A DNA stretch of 64,000 bases from Dioscorea cayenensis subsp. rotundata (lineage: Eukaryota; Streptophyta; Magnoliopsida; Dioscoreales; Dioscoreaceae): positions 21,425,501 to 21,489,500 of the forward strand of contig NC_052474.1 in assembly GCF_009730915.1 (NCBI RefSeq). The letters are read 5' to 3'. Shown piece after piece: positions 50,918-64,000 of this stretch. The notes beneath the pieces were generated by a model. That model saw only the letters and a list, made by a program, of their open reading frames with translations. It was not told the DNA's origin and did not search any database. Both the position numbers and the translations under genes were made by a program. Positions within the stretch are counted from its first letter, which is position 1. Each line of letters opens with the position of its first letter.

Positions 50918-52453
50918 CACATTGTCAGTATTCCATTTCTTTCTGAGAAAAATTCCATTTCATTACTAACAAATCAATTTTTTTTTTTTAAAAAAAATGT
51001 GAGATAAAAATTCATAAGTTTGTTAATGTGTTTTGTAGGTTTGTTTAGTGAAAGATAATTGAGAGATTGGAGCTAAAATGCTTTAAAGTAAAGAAGAATG
51101 TAAGGACTTGAGAGCTCTAATGTTATATGAAGGAGTAAAGATAAGGAAGGAAAGGAAGGAGGGAATGAATGATGAGTAACAAGGATGGAAACAGCAGCAG
51201 TAGCATCTTTTTTATTTGTACTGAATTATTTAAATATTATCCGAGTTCCTTAACATCATTGTTTTTTTTTTAATGTACAATTGTAGATGTTAAGCTGACA
51301 GTGGTTCTATATATTAGGATTTATGTCACCTTTTTCATGTTATGCTTTTCTTTTTACAATCTACAATTGAGAGGTTAATACATAGGATCTTTGATTGAAG
51401 CTGCTACTTGAAACTTTATTGGCCTTTCTATAATTTTTTGTCTACACGTTTTGCCATCCTTCATTAGGTTTCTTGTTTTATTTATTTATTTTTAAGCAAA
51501 ACCAAACATCACCCTGGCATCTTTTCAGTTTGTGATTTTAATCAGGTTGAAACGTGTATCGTTCACTTTAGTCATTATATATTCATGATATATATATATA
51601 TATTAATAGTTATTAAAAAGAGATTTTACTTGCTGTCACAAAAAAATAGCGCAATTACTTTCCCATCTCATTTAAAAATAATCATAGTGAAGTAATTACG
51701 AACCAATAAAAGATTGATCTAAGCGGTAAAAACTTGGATCACTTAGCAACTTGTTTTAAGTTTGCATCCCTATGTACTTAAAAATAATAACAAAAAAAAA
51801 AAAAAATCCACCGGGAGAGATTTACCTCTTATAGAACTCGAGTACCTCACCCTAAAAAACAAATGAGTTAATAACCGAAAAACAAGAAGTAATTGTGAAA
51901 TAATAATCCAAACAACTTCAACACAACAAACAAGAAAGGATATTGATGATGCTGATGCTTCCAACTTGTGCCTAGCCATTAGCCTGGAAATAACTAGTAG
52001 TATCAAGTTAAACACCATTATAAATTAAACAAAATCCCACCACTTCCTTTTCTCAAGAATCTCAACAACAACAACAGACAAATTATAATGAATAGCAGGT
52101 TTGAATTATAAAAGGCTTTATACAATACACTCCACAGTGTATAATGTTAAAACCTGATCATTTTCTCATAACAGCTCTTGAATCAGTCATCAGTAAAAGC
52201 AAGTTAAATTGTTCTATACCATAATTACCAAGGTCTCACCAAGAAAAATGCAACAACCTAAGTTGTTCTTCTTTTCAGCATATGTACAAGCACTAACATG
52301 AGTGATCAGATGATACATACATTCATACATACACCCCCATAAAATCAACAAATCATCTTATGTGTTCAGTTATAAAAAAAAGAAAGTCCCTCTTACCTAA
52401 AATTAGTTTTTCTGGCGTTTAACTCCACGTAATGATATCATATTGTCAATTAA
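50918..52453. other. intergenic between the convergent Ser-rich and WD40 genes
   Basis: The two flanking genes converge, so this should hold both 3' UTRs. Only AT-rich sequence, short poly-A/T runs and a TA repeat near 51590 are visible; I see no ORF of substance. Confidence 0.5.
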
Positions 52454-55400
52454 TTATTGCAGCGTTTCCTGTCTCACCTGACGAATGAAAACATAAGAAA
52501 CATGCCTGTGAAAAAGAAATGAAAGCATTCTAAAGGTAAGAACAAGATGGTACCAACATGGGATAAAAAAAAAAGGATTCAAATACATGTGATAGAAAGC
52601 AAATCTGATACAAAGCAGTTTAGAATTATCATATGCAAATCCCCAGTTTCTCTTGATGTTACTACAAAATTAGAGTAAGCAAAATGGTTGAACTGAACCC
52701 TAGCATCCCGCCTATGATCATGAAGAACTAGCTTCAATTCCCCTGAATGACTTGAGTGGAGTGCCTAATGACCAAGCTAGAATAATTTATTGTCTTCCAA
52801 GCATCGATAATTGTTACAATTGTGACAAGATGGTTCCTCCAAAAATAATGGCTACAGAGTTATTTAACGTAAGCAAACAGATAGATGGAGGACCTAAAAT
52901 AGGCTCACAATGGTGTTAGGATAGATTCATGAGCTCAATATCCAAAATAAAATAACATGGAGGCATTTGGCAAAGCTTCATTTGAAACAATCCTACTACG
53001 AGTGAGAGGGTGCTGGAGGAAATAAATAAATGGTCACTATTACTAAAATAGTCCTGCAAGCTGAAAGGGAAGATTTCAATGTCAGGGTGAGAATTCTGAA
53101 AATCTAATCCTTGTGATGGTATCTTAATTGAACGCTATATAGACAGATGGCCAGGCATGTAAATTAACATCAAAAGGAATCTGGATACAAGTTAATAGAA
53201 TAATCACAGAATTTGGAATAGAGCTGGATTAGAATTTTACAACCAATGAGTTAAGTTCAGTCAACTTCAGGTATAGGAGCAAAAAAGGTTTATTGCACGC
53301 AACCAAGTGTTAAAGTTCAAGCGAACAAAACGGCCTCTCAAGCCAAAAGAAGGAAGTCAACATGAATTTGACGTTCACCAAATCATACATCAGTGGTAGA
53401 TAGGGCAGGAGCACATTTTCCAAATTAGGCTTAGAATCTAGGAAGCTAGAAGTTATAGTGTTCTTAAAAACTGTATCAAAAACATGTGAAGCGAAGTAAT
53501 AAAACAAGAAAGATAATGTGAAAACCTGAAGGCAAAGGATGGAGAGAACTAAAGATGCATCATCACGCAAAAAAATTTCTGATCATGCAGAATCTAAACC
53601 ATGTTCCTTTGGACCTCCATGAGTTACAACATCATCGGCTTCATTTCCACAGGTGTGCATAAGGAAACCTTCCAAATTTTAGATCAGCAACTAATTCTAT
53701 TTTTACAAACAATGAGTCCATCACACTCTGCACCATAGAATTTAATTTTTATCAGCAAATCCGGCTAATGTGGAAGAAACTTAATGCCTACAGTAGGTCA
53801 CTAATATCACAAAGTACACAATCATAATATCTAAAACAATGAATTGAACTAGAGATAAATTGAAACGTGAAAACTGAAACAGAATGATATCAAGTGATAT
53901 GCTGCGCCCAGGTTTGGGAAAGCATTGTCAAACTTGAAAAGTTACACGGGTACATCAACTAATAAGAAGCTGTTCAATTTATCTCAAACTTTATGTTGAA
54001 TTTGTGGAATTATACAGAAACATTAATTAATGAAAAGAAAGCAAGCACTTGCACTAGTGGAGTCAGATGAATGCGTCAATTGAACATCAACAAAACAATA
54101 GTTGGAAGACTGAAGAGGAGTGTGACACTTCTACCAAAGAAAAGAGACTGTTCTTTAATAATTGAGCATGCCTTGTCTCACCAATTGAAGGATATTGACA
54201 ATTAAGAGCCCCATGCCTTCTTTTTTGTTCACTAAAACATTGGATTTTAAAGTTAGTAAAGAACAAACTCCTATTGCAATCAGTACGAGAAAAAAACTTC
54301 TCAGACTAGGCAGTTCCAGATCTAGAAGATAGAAACATTTAGAATCAACATTCATATAGCTTTCAAGAGTCATGAATATAGACAAAACTAAGAGTAGCGC
54401 CTCTTAAATTTGTGTATCCTTATGGATTTGTCAAGAAAGATCAATCTAACAGGTTAATGGGTAGGCAGGTTTAAAATATAACTATGAAAAAATGTAAACA
54501 CTAATAAGAAGGGAGCCTCAGGTTCAGAGTTTAGACTCAAATTTTTGGGGTTAGATTTAGTATTTATGGTTAACAGTTAACAGTTTAGAGTTTGACTTAA
54601 GGATTGAGGGTTAAAGCTAGGTATTTAGGTTTTCAATATTTTAGAAAGTTCTCAGAAAGCTTCAAGCCTGTTTACCTGTTAATCCATTAGATCAATCTTT
54701 ACTGGCAGTACTAAAGTACAATGTTTATCTAGAAGAGCTCCTAAAAACTTCTAGAGCTCCTGTTACAGCTTTAATTCTAAAAATATAGCTGGTTTTTTCA
54801 CGTATCTGAAGATAATTAAGGTGAGGCTGAAGTAAAGACATTCAATTAACTAAAATATGGCAAAATGGAATAAATCCTCTGCAGCAGATAGAGCTGCAAA
54901 CAATGCCAAATGGGATTGTCTTGACACAAAAATATACAATGTAGATGTCCAAACCGCCACATACATCATATCTTCAATGAAACTAGTCTTCAATTAACGC
55001 ATATATTACAATTGGTAGCCTATCCTTTATATACTTAAGCATTATCAATTTCCTTCAAATATTCTGTTAGTATGTGCCAACATTTATCTATATACATAGT
55101 CAAACTTCTACTTTAACCCAGTAACTCAAAATTCTATGGCATGACTTCTCAATTCCAACTTGCTATTTATTTCCATGGTTTCGATAGTTAATACAATATA
55201 ATTTGCAAAATGTAAAAATCCACATATTTTATTTGGTAAGGGCCAGTCAGCTTGTCTAATACAGCCAACAGAAAAGGATTCAATTTTGGATGTAAGGGAA
55301 CTTCTATATATATAGATAAATATATAATTTGCATACAAATATTTGACAAACAAAACCTTCATTTTGCAATTATGGTCAAAGTTTGCCCATACCAGACATG

Positions 55401-58400
55401 ACTAATTCTTCTCTATAATTGGATGGGATAAGCGCCAATTTTGCCTTGCTCTTGCTTTTTCATTATGGTACAAAACCTGTACGAAATCCATAATATATTA
55501 CAATTGAGTAAGCATAGTGATAGAAATGTCATAGTTACAATTTTTACAAGTTGCAAACTGTGAAGCAATATATTGCAGTTGATCAAGAATATGAACGTAA
55601 GGGAGTATTCCAAGCAACTGTAATTACCCAACTATGTGATTCACGTGGTAATAATTACTCATCCTAATAATTACTCAAAATTTTAAAACACATGACTCTT
55701 TGGGAGTAACTATGTAATTACATCTAAATTCACAATGGCATGTTCAAAATACATTAATTATACAGTATTTTTTTAATTAAAAATATCAATTTCACAAATA
55801 CTTTGTGTTAAAAAATTTTAATTTTGAACTCATTTTATACTTATATCAATGATAAAAATTACCAAAGAAGACAAAAAATAAAAAAAGTAACCATCAAGTC
55901 GTTATAAAAATTTATACATTTTTTTTCTAATTTCTGAATCGTTTTCATTTGTATTCTCATAAAAAAAATCCAGCAAAATAATTTCAGTAGAAAAGGAGAA
56001 AGGTTATTATAATCGCAAGAGAACATTTCATACTTCAAGTGTAAGATTCTCCTTTCTTTTTTCAATTACCAAAAATTACAAGTATCTTCGTCTTTGTCAC
56101 TCATTTCCTGCCCAGTCCTGAACCATCTATAATTAGTAACAACTTAGACTGGGGATCATTTCAGATCTAAATTAGGAACCCAATAATCAATCTACTTGAT
56201 TACTAATTGGCCACATATAACCTTCAAAAGCCCTACAATTATCAGAGTCAACTATATTGCCAATTTCTATCATTTTGTTATTTATCATTTCCTTCCATCC
56301 TTTTGCCATGGAAAATCCCAGAAACTAAATTGTTGTTTTAAGAAAATCCGTTAAAGGATCAAAGCCCAGATAAAATTTGAATTTTCTTATGCACATTAAC
56401 TTACACAGAATCTATTATCTCAAAAAACATGGACTATTTATGTAAATTAAAAGTGTATTGTGCAATGAAGGTGTGTAAATATAACACAAGGGAATCATCA
56501 CTCCACTTCCACAATTAGAATACACATATTACATTCACAACACCTTTACCAGTGGCAAAAACTTTAACAATAACATTTATTAACAATTATGTATCCATTA
56601 CAAGGGAGTGGAAATTTGTATTTAGTTGTCCAAATAAAAATATTCACTTAATTCACTTAATAGAACATGCAAGCAAGCAAAAAAACATGGCATAAAACAC
56701 ATGAAATTCACTTCAGTAAGAGATCAAAGCTACTCACAATTTTTTGATCATCGCCTCCGCTACAAAGGTATTCATCATTTCCTGAAACAGCGACCTATAT
56801 TTTGCAATTAATCAAACCATTAATGTTTAAATAAGCACCAATAGAAAGAGGAAAACACCATCAGTTATTTACCATGGAAAGGCCATGGATCATAAATATT
56901 TAGCAAAAACAAGAAAGAGACCACCTACTGTATTAGCACATCTTGCATGACTAATTATATGCCTGACACAAGGCTTTCCAAGTGTAACATCCCACATTGC
57001 AAGACTGGATATAAAGAGACTTGAAGTCAACCTATATGGATAAAAAACACTAAAACACACAACAAAAAAGAGAATCTCACTTACCACCCATCACCACTCA
57101 CAGTAACTAATATGGGCTCTTTGTTAAGCCACCGAGCATCATTTACTCCCTGATCACCCTCATCAACATGGCTGCACAACAAAAGAAAAATTCAAAAAGG
57201 GTAGTAATGGCAAAGAAAATTGGAACAAATCTCCAGTTTAAACCAGAAAACTTCTCGTAAAACATCAATGGCCTTTCTAATGACACCAATGAGCATCACA
57301 AAGTTTGGGGAAAATAATGTACAAAATGTTACCTCCAGAACTCAAGTCATTTACGTCTTCTTGTGTTGAGTTACTTAAGCAACAAATTTGCTAGAACATA
57401 AAGGCTTAATAATATGTACATGGTGAATTTTGAAAGTTGAACTGAGCAAATTTGTTTCAGTATTTAAATGAGCAAAGCTCAAGTTAATAAAGAGCACTCT
57501 GGTTTAGATAGAAATTTTGAAGTTTCAGACAACTGGCTTGGGTTTGACTCAAGTTTAACCCAAGCCAGACCGAAAATGTGAGAGCTACTTCTAGATTGGC
57601 TAAATTCATCTTAAGCGAGAGCTGAGCTGGTCTCAAATGGCAAATGACAACAAGCAAACCAATATAGCAGCCAATGAACTCATTCACTTCTGTAATGGAA
57701 TTACTTTGTCAAATTTTTCATAGAATATCATATGGCTAGCATATATATATGATTATAAACAATTAGCCACAGATACCTCATCTAAGTCATCTGGGGAAAC
57801 AAAACATGAAAATGTGAAAGGTTAAGTTTGCTTTGATTTGGTTACTTAATTGAGATTGTAATTTTGAATAAACAAAACTCAAACTGCTGGAACACCAGAG
57901 TTAGCTACAGGCAAAAAAGCAGACACTTAATGTTTCATCCTTCCAGACTGTATCAAATTCAATCAGTTCGGAAAAAATAAAAAAATGGAGCTTCTGCTAC
58001 AACCTTAGTTGTGGGCCCTCCACGTTCTTTCCTTATATCTTCTCATTTTGAATAATGTTGACTAACCAAAATTTTTGTTTTGGATTAGGATAATGTTTAT
58101 GTTTAACATTTTATCAGCTCTGAATATACTAATGAGCTGAAAATCATGGTGTTGAAAACAACAACATTGAAATTGAATCAATTGATTAGTATTAATTGAG
58201 TCCAAGTTTGGTCAACTCCATATAAAAATTTTCTCTCCAAAATGATTTTGAAATTCCAAACCTTAATCCCAGTAACCTAACCCCGAGCCAAACACACCCA
58301 AATTGAAAAGTAAGATGCAGGACCAGTAAACATTAAACACAAAATACAGCTAACAGCCTAAGATTCTGATGGCTCACCCAGGAAGTTGGCCAGAATTTTC

Positions 58401-61400
58401 AGCAGTTGGCATTTGATTCCCATGACTCAAGCAATGCAAAGGCCTCATGTAATGCATACCACTTCCCCGGTGAGACATCTCTATGGGCATCTGCCCACGG
58501 TTCATTGGCATCAGTCGTGTATCCCACACTATTGTGTTATTTGATGTACTGGATGCATTAAAATAAGTTCCACAGCTGCTAAATGAAGCTGATGTGATCT
58601 GTCAAAAAACAAAATAAAATAAAATATTTCAGAAGATACTTAAACTTCCAAACATCCAAAAAAAAAAGAGTACGCATTAGATCAAACCAGAAAAATAAAA
58701 GGAAATTGTATTAAGCACTCAGGATTCCATTCTCTTCGTCCAGCTGATTGCTTACAAACAATTGAAAATATCTAGGATTAAGCTCACGCAAATGTCAAAA
58801 GGGAAAATGACCGTATCAAGGTGTTAAAACAAATTGTAACAGATCTGGTATTAGTCTACAGTATCACTTCTGAAATGCAATTCGAATGTGAAACAGTGTA
58901 ATAAATAAGGAAAATGCATTTATATGTTCATTACAGTAATCTTACACAAATATATGTGCGTGCGTGTGTGTGTGTGTGTGTGTCTGTGAGTGTGTCCCAC
59001 ATGTATCCCTACCGCACCCGTGCATATGTGGTGGTGGAAGATTCACAGGAATATGCATATCAACATGCATCCATTAACATAAGTGCAGTGGTCAAATAGC
59101 AAGGTAAATATAAGTGTAACACTATGCAGAGACCAAATTCAAACAATAAAGGTTTCATTAACTTAGGAGCGGTGTATATCCTGAGCCAATTCCACTCTGA
59201 TCAAACCAAAAAATTGTCCATTTTAAAGTTTGTGGCACAAATAAAAGTCAGTTAATAGATCTTATAAAGTTAAAACAATAAATAACAAAGAAACACCCAC
59301 CCACCCACCCACACACAACTACCTCATAACCAGATCCAACAGAAAGATAACCAATAGCATCACAACTTCGGATGTCAAATAAACCAATAGTTCCGTCTCC
59401 AGCACCTATCCATCAAAAGAAAGTCACAGTCTAAAGAAAGAATTCATACAATAGGCAAACAGAACTAAAGAGTGGAAAAGAAAAGCATATATCACCTGTT
59501 ATAATGGTGTTGCAAGCTGAATTTATTTTCAGTGAAGTTATGAACTAGACACATATAAGAATAAGGCATGTCAGTATATACTGATAACACGTAAATTAGA
59601 AAGGGATTCTTTTTACAACATACAGAATCATGTGCGGGAAAGGATACACAGGAATTTGGAGACCCAAGATCCCATAATTGCACTAGAGCAGGGCCATTAT
59701 ATGCACAATCACTTCCACAAACCAGGAGATGCTCACCACAGAACTCCATTGCATCAATGGAAGGAAGACACTGATCTTTTGCCCTGCATTGCATATATGA
59801 AGAGAAACCCATTTAACAAAAACATACATGTTACGTGAAAATTTTCATGACAATTTACCTTGGGATTAGGTCTCAGTCATTGATAAATCATGCATCTTGT
59901 TGATATTTGTTTATATATTATCCTTTTGGTTCAAGTTATTGCTTTTCGGTGTTTTATATGCAGATGGTTGGAATTCGGCATTCATTTCGTGATTATTTGA
60001 AGCATTCTAGAAGAAAAAAGAAGAAAAGGAGTTGTGAAGACATAAAGGATTATCAAGCATGAAGCCAACAAGCAACATGGCCCGCCAGTGTCAACCACCA
60101 TGGGCATGGAGCATAATGTAGTATCTTAAAACAAAAAGCTCCATGACCAACCCGTGGCACATACCACACTCATGGCGCTTAGCCACCAGAGAAAGCCCTA
60201 ACTTATTTCACCCTATATAAGGCAATGGCAATGGAGAGGTTTTAAAGGGGCATCATTGGCTGTTGTGATTAGGGTTCGGAGTTTAGAAGCATCCAGAGGC
60301 CGAAGCACACATCAAAGGATGAAGAAGATCAAAGATTAAGTAAAGATCTATCGCCTTGCAAGCGTGGAGCTTACCAATCATTTTTGTTCATTCATGCTTA
60401 GTTTGAACATTATGGGTTGTGAATCAAACATGAGCAAGTATATTTACTTTGATAAGGCCGGGAATTAGCCTTTTAATAAACAAAGACTTTGTATGTTTAA
60501 ATTATGTTGATTTACTCCTTGGATAGTTAATGCTAGTGAATGTGATGGATCCTGTATTTACATGATCTTAGACACCAAAAAAGATTAAAAGGTGAATTGC
60601 GGTGTTTGAATAAGATTAAGCCTGAACCTAGATTAGGGTTTCTTGAGGATCAATAGTTATCACGAAACTTAATAGGCCTAATTAGATTCAATTACCACGA
60701 AAGTAGGAGTTCATCTAAGTTAGATACCTCACTATATTCTAAAAGGAGATAACGAGTACCTTAGAATAAACCACCTTCAAACAATTAAGCATAATAGAGA
60801 AAAAAAAAATCAGTATATGATCTTTTTGTTTATCATTGAGGTCAAACCCTAATCCTAGAAGCACTTAAATTCTGAAAATTTTCCGTCCTTGCCAATGCTA
60901 GCCATAGTTTAGTAGCTTTAGTTTTAATTAAATTTAGTATTTTCATTTTCGGATTTGTCTAGATAACCTCTGGTTGCAAGAAATTAGTAATCGATTATGC
61001 AATCATCTTGGGAACAATATCTTGTTTACTACTACTTGACGACCCATGCACTTATGGTAGCAATCAATACAATTAACGTTAATACAATACAACTATCATA
61101 TCTCCAAATAAGCAAAATATTTTTTCCACAAAATGAAATAAACCTAGTATTTGCAAATTAGATGTGTGAAGTGGCCTAGGAAAGTTAGAGACAACCTCGA
61201 TGATGGACCACATATTAATATTTTTAATGAAGAGTTTAAATTTGAGAAGACCTTGAATCGTCTTAAACAATTCAAGTTTTATTGTAGAAAAAATCATAAT
61301 TTGATCCAAGTAGTGTTGGAGTTTACTTACTAGAGTTATTTGTTAGTTATGAATCTTATTTAGTAATTTCTTATTTTCTAGATGGTTTTTTTTTTTTAAT

Positions 61401-63404
61401 CATATATAAACATAAAACATAAAATCAATAAAAATGAATAGCAATTTTATTTGGAATTGATTTCTCTGTTTGCCTAACGCCATTGAAATCCTCAGAGATT
61501 TTTCTCCATTCTTGATTTGAGTTTCGATCCCATATTCACCTCTATATCTAATAATATATTAATATGGAGCATTGGGTTAACAAGGTTTGCAAGACTCATT
61601 AAAAAGTAACAATTACTCCCCATATTGGAGGATTGGTGCTTGCTTCTACTGATATCAGGTTTTTTAACATTTTTTTTTTTTAGCCTCTCTTTACTAGGAT
61701 TGTACCCATTAACAGGTTAGTTACTCCCATGCCTTATTGCTTCAATCTTCATCAAGTCCAAGTCAATAGAAAGAAGGACTATTAGCTGGCCTCATATTCC
61801 AGCTGCCATATTATATCACACATAATGGCAAACAAGAGGTTGAGTGCTCCACTCTTCTCATAGTTTATTGGCCCTAATTATAGTGGAGCCTCCTATCCAT
61901 TCACAAGATAGACAATGAGCTTAACAACTTCATATTAATATTAAAGGCATACCAGATGAAATTGAAAAGCTAGGGATAGGTAAAGAATTAGGCTAGGTTT
62001 GGTGGTGGGGTTACCCCTGGGTTACAGGTTACTCAAGGCTCCAACAAACACCCGAGGTTACCCCCAACCATCTTTTATTTTACATGACTTGATTATTTAG
62101 TATATTATATATAAATTAATTTTAAATATATATATTACAAAATTACCATCAATTATAACATTAAATTTTTTATTTTAAAATAAATATTATAATTAGTATT
62201 GAACAAGTTAAAATTCAGTCAACTCCATATACAAGTTTTCCCTCCAAAAAAATTTCAAAATCCTAAACCTTAACCACACTATACTACCCTTACCAAGCAC
62301 ACCTTTATATGCACCTTTGGCAATATTGAAGTATCAACCTCATTTTGTTTTAATTTGCAACACCGTCATTCAGAGTTATTGGGGTCCAATGAGAAGGTAG
62401 CATATGATGGTGATTTAATGATATCTGCTGTCATCTATCTCTTTCTTTAATCTACAAGGTATCTATAACTCATTCAGATTTAAATTTTGGTTCATTCACA
62501 ACTTAACTTACATTGCCAAAGATTTCATCTTTATCTGTTTGCTCTTCTGTTACGTGACTAAAATTTGTGGTGTGAATGCTATCAAACTGGGCATACAAAG
62601 CAGAACCATGAGGGTGTATTTTCTTCTCATTTTGCTTTTCATATCCTTTGTTTAGTTTGACAATCCTGTACAATGTCTTTGGAGTGAATATGCTCACCTC
62701 CCAGCTGCCTCACCCAATAAGATAAGGTCAAGTTCGAATGGTAACCAAATGGAGAGACATTATAACTGGTAAACTGGTTAACCGATGGGTTCAAGTCGGG
62801 TCAAAATTTTGTCCAGGCCAGGTACCCAGTCCACACCAAATCCTAAATTTTATTACATTTAGTATGAGAAAAAAAAGAAAGGTTATTCAACATGCCATTT
62901 CAAGGAACAAGTAAAAAACCAAACCAAATCCAACAGAAAGAACTCCGTTTGGTTTATGCTTGCCTATTTTAGCCTGTCTCAAATATGGTTCTGTTGTCAT
63001 TTTATAACATACTGATGAGTTCCACTAAACAATCCCATAAAAAACCAAACCGAACAGAATCATGAACTACTCTATAAATGCAAACAAGTGCTTTAATGGA
63101 TTAACCCTTGGTTGAGTAAGTTTCCACTCAAAACCTCTATAATCTAGTTTCCATATAAATAAGGCAGTCCATCTCAATAAAAATGCAGCTCACTAGCATC
63201 CTCTTTGATTGGCAGATACTTTCTTCATGACTTTCAAAAGCTATTGGATGGGTACAACAAACAAATTATATGGTTTTCACATCCTTTGAGAAAACAATGG
63301 TATTTCACATACAAGTGATTGACAGAAATCCGAAAGATGCTTACACTAGATTACTTGGAGAATAAAAATTTTGCAGGGCAGGATTTATAACGTCCAACAC
63401 GATT
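52454..63404 (-). CDS. WD40-repeat (transducin-like) protein, partial gene model
   Basis: Secure exons on the minus strand: 59783-59624 (AKDQCLPSIDAMEF..LVQLWDLGSP), 59544-59496, 59405-59323 (AGDGTIGLFDIRSCD), 58598-58378 (TSASFSSCGTYF..NNTIVWDTRL), 57171-57085 (DEGDQGVNDARWL), 57004-56929 (LAMWDVTLGKPC) and 56794-56738 (VAVSGNDEYLCSGGDDQKI). The phases agree throughout. The WD/FD dipeptides and GH-like spacing make it a beta-propeller, presumably a protein-binding scaffold. Less sure: 63404-63345 and 62704-62512 (VSIFTPKTLYRIVKLNKGYE), which join each other in phase but not 59783, so an exon of length 3n+2 is missing between 62512 and 59783 or one border is wrong. The last exon, 52477-52454 (VRQETLQ*), is only a guess after a 4.3-kb intron. 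The true 5' end was not found and may lie beyond 64000. Ligand and process unknown. Confidence 0.8.
54436..54700. mobile_element. MITE-like element with 37-bp inverted ends and TTAG-rich interior
   Basis: The left end AAAGATCAATCTAACAGGTT and the right end inverted, AAAGATTGATCTAATGGATT, match at most positions over about 37 bp. The interior is a G/T-rich run of degenerate TTTAGG/GGTTAG-like words (54530-54640). It sits in the last long intron of the WD40 gene. Confidence 0.55.
58195..58299. mobile_element. MITE fragment, related to the element at 61991
   Basis: It shares TCAACTCCATAT, TTTTC.CTCCAAAA and a CCTAAACCTTAA-type block with 62218-62290, and ends GAGCCAAACACACCC. Only one end is recognisable. 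Intronic in the WD40 gene. Confidence 0.45.
59881..61062 (+). mobile_element. solo-LTR-like element (Ty3/gypsy type)
   Basis: About 1.2 kb beginning TGATAAATCATGCATCTTG and ending near GACGACCCATGCACTTATGG followed by TAGCA, the usual closing words of a plant gypsy LTR class. A TATA box (CCCTATATAAGGC) lies at about 60212, with R/U5-like GGTTTCTTGAGG.. sequence after it. No internal gag/pol or second LTR is present. The exact ends are unsure: AATCA occurs at both borders (59886-59890 and 61062-61066), but then the ends would not be TG..CA. It lies in an intron of the WD40 gene. Confidence 0.7.
61991..62304. mobile_element. Harbinger-like MITE candidate
   Basis: About 314 bp. The left end is GGCTAGGTTTGGTGG; the inverted right end is GGTGTGCTTGGTAAGG. 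TTA lies directly before it and at 62305-62307. The termini resemble the GGG.GTGTTTGGT ends of the large element at 26955, which suggests a non-autonomous member of the same superfamily. No coding content. Confidence 0.5.
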
Positions 63405-64000
63405 CTTCCCCAATATAGAAAAGTTAAGAGACATTAAGCAAACATTAGAATAAGGAAGTTTGAAGATGAGACACCTTAACAGATAACATGAGATGCAAAC
63501 CAAAAGCATATTATCTAGTCTTGCTTCAGCCTAAAAGCTTAAGGTAATAGGAAGAGAGACCCAGACAAGTATATGAAAATTCAAATTAATTTAATTAACC
63601 AATGTGCAACTATTAGTCAATAGTTAATGAACCAGCACTTCCTCATAAACAAATTAGGCCTCACATACCAAGACTCTACTTAAAATCCTAAAGTTTAGTG
63701 TCATCACAAGAGCAACTAAGAAATGTAATAAAAAGTAAATGGCCTGAATGAAGTATCCAGATCTAGGACCACAATCCTGAGGGAAACAGAATAATTCACT
63801 TGGATTTCATTCCATGGACATGGCTCTTCAAACTTCACATTTTAAACCTACCTAAATAGCATTCATGACTAGAATAAAGAAAAATTAAGGAATATAATAA
63901 AAACTAAATATGCTAAAAGTAATTCTTAGTCTACTAGGACAGCAGTCCCAATTCAAATGGATATTATTCCCATGAATGTAGCCCAAAAGCAGGGCTATGG
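63405..64000. other. upstream intron or 5' region of the WD40 gene
   Basis: I see no convincing exon, repeat or ORF here. Since the WD40 model lacks its start, this is probably intron or upstream DNA. Confidence 0.4.

Noticed and set aside
55590..56620. Possible inverted-end element around TAATTACCC words
   Set aside because: The apparent inverted words are short and AT-rich; no consistent ends or duplication could be fixed.

Overview
This is a stretch of AT-rich nuclear DNA from a flowering plant. The protein-coding genes have many introns with GT-AG borders and belong to families known from land plants. The DNA between and inside them is full of SINEs, MITEs, LTR remnants, a DNA transposon and microsatellites. 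The species cannot be told from the sequence alone. There are no bacterial-style operons, CRISPR arrays or rRNA/tRNA genes.

Layout. (1) 263-4187 (+): adenylate kinase, six coding exons. (2) 5195-8110 (+): a plant O-fucosyltransferase-family protein, six exons. (3) 8.3-13.9 kb: no gene; an unclassified non-coding repeat, an LTR-like remnant, a displaced copy of intron 2 of the fucosyltransferase gene and a local tandem duplication. (4) 14.1-37.0 kb (-): a tandem cluster of three related 4-coumarate:CoA-ligase-like (acyl-activating) genes. Copy 1 (14089-18841) is nearly whole, ends in the peroxisomal signal SKL and has one single-base frameshift. Copy 2 (19670-22007) is a relic with an internal inversion. 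Copy 3 (22875-37027) is a relic whose second exon is split by an 8.9-kb PIF/Harbinger-type DNA transposon (26955-35857). The transposon lies between 3-bp TTA duplications and carries a degraded DDE transposase gene, a degraded Myb/SANT-like second gene and several minisatellite arrays. (5) 38438-41420 (+): a small conserved plant gene, possibly COMM-domain related, with a single-base frameshift near its 3' end. (6) A tandem array of roughly 80-bp units, then 42.2-47.3 kb (+): a plant membrane protein resembling EMB2759. (7) 48537-49242: a large inverted repeat. (8) 49534-50917 (+): a plant-specific Ser-rich protein with a Cys-rich tail. (9) 52.5-63.4 kb (-): a WD40-repeat gene with long introns that host a solo-LTR-like element and MITEs; its 5' end is not seen.

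The most informative part is the 4CL-like cluster. Intron positions and exon lengths agree between copies, so each lesion can be located exactly: homopolymer frameshifts, a 6-bp-microhomology inversion join, and a transposon whose removal with one TTA restores the reading frame at the insertion point. The neighbouring genes do unrelated housekeeping work and there is no sign that they form one pathway.
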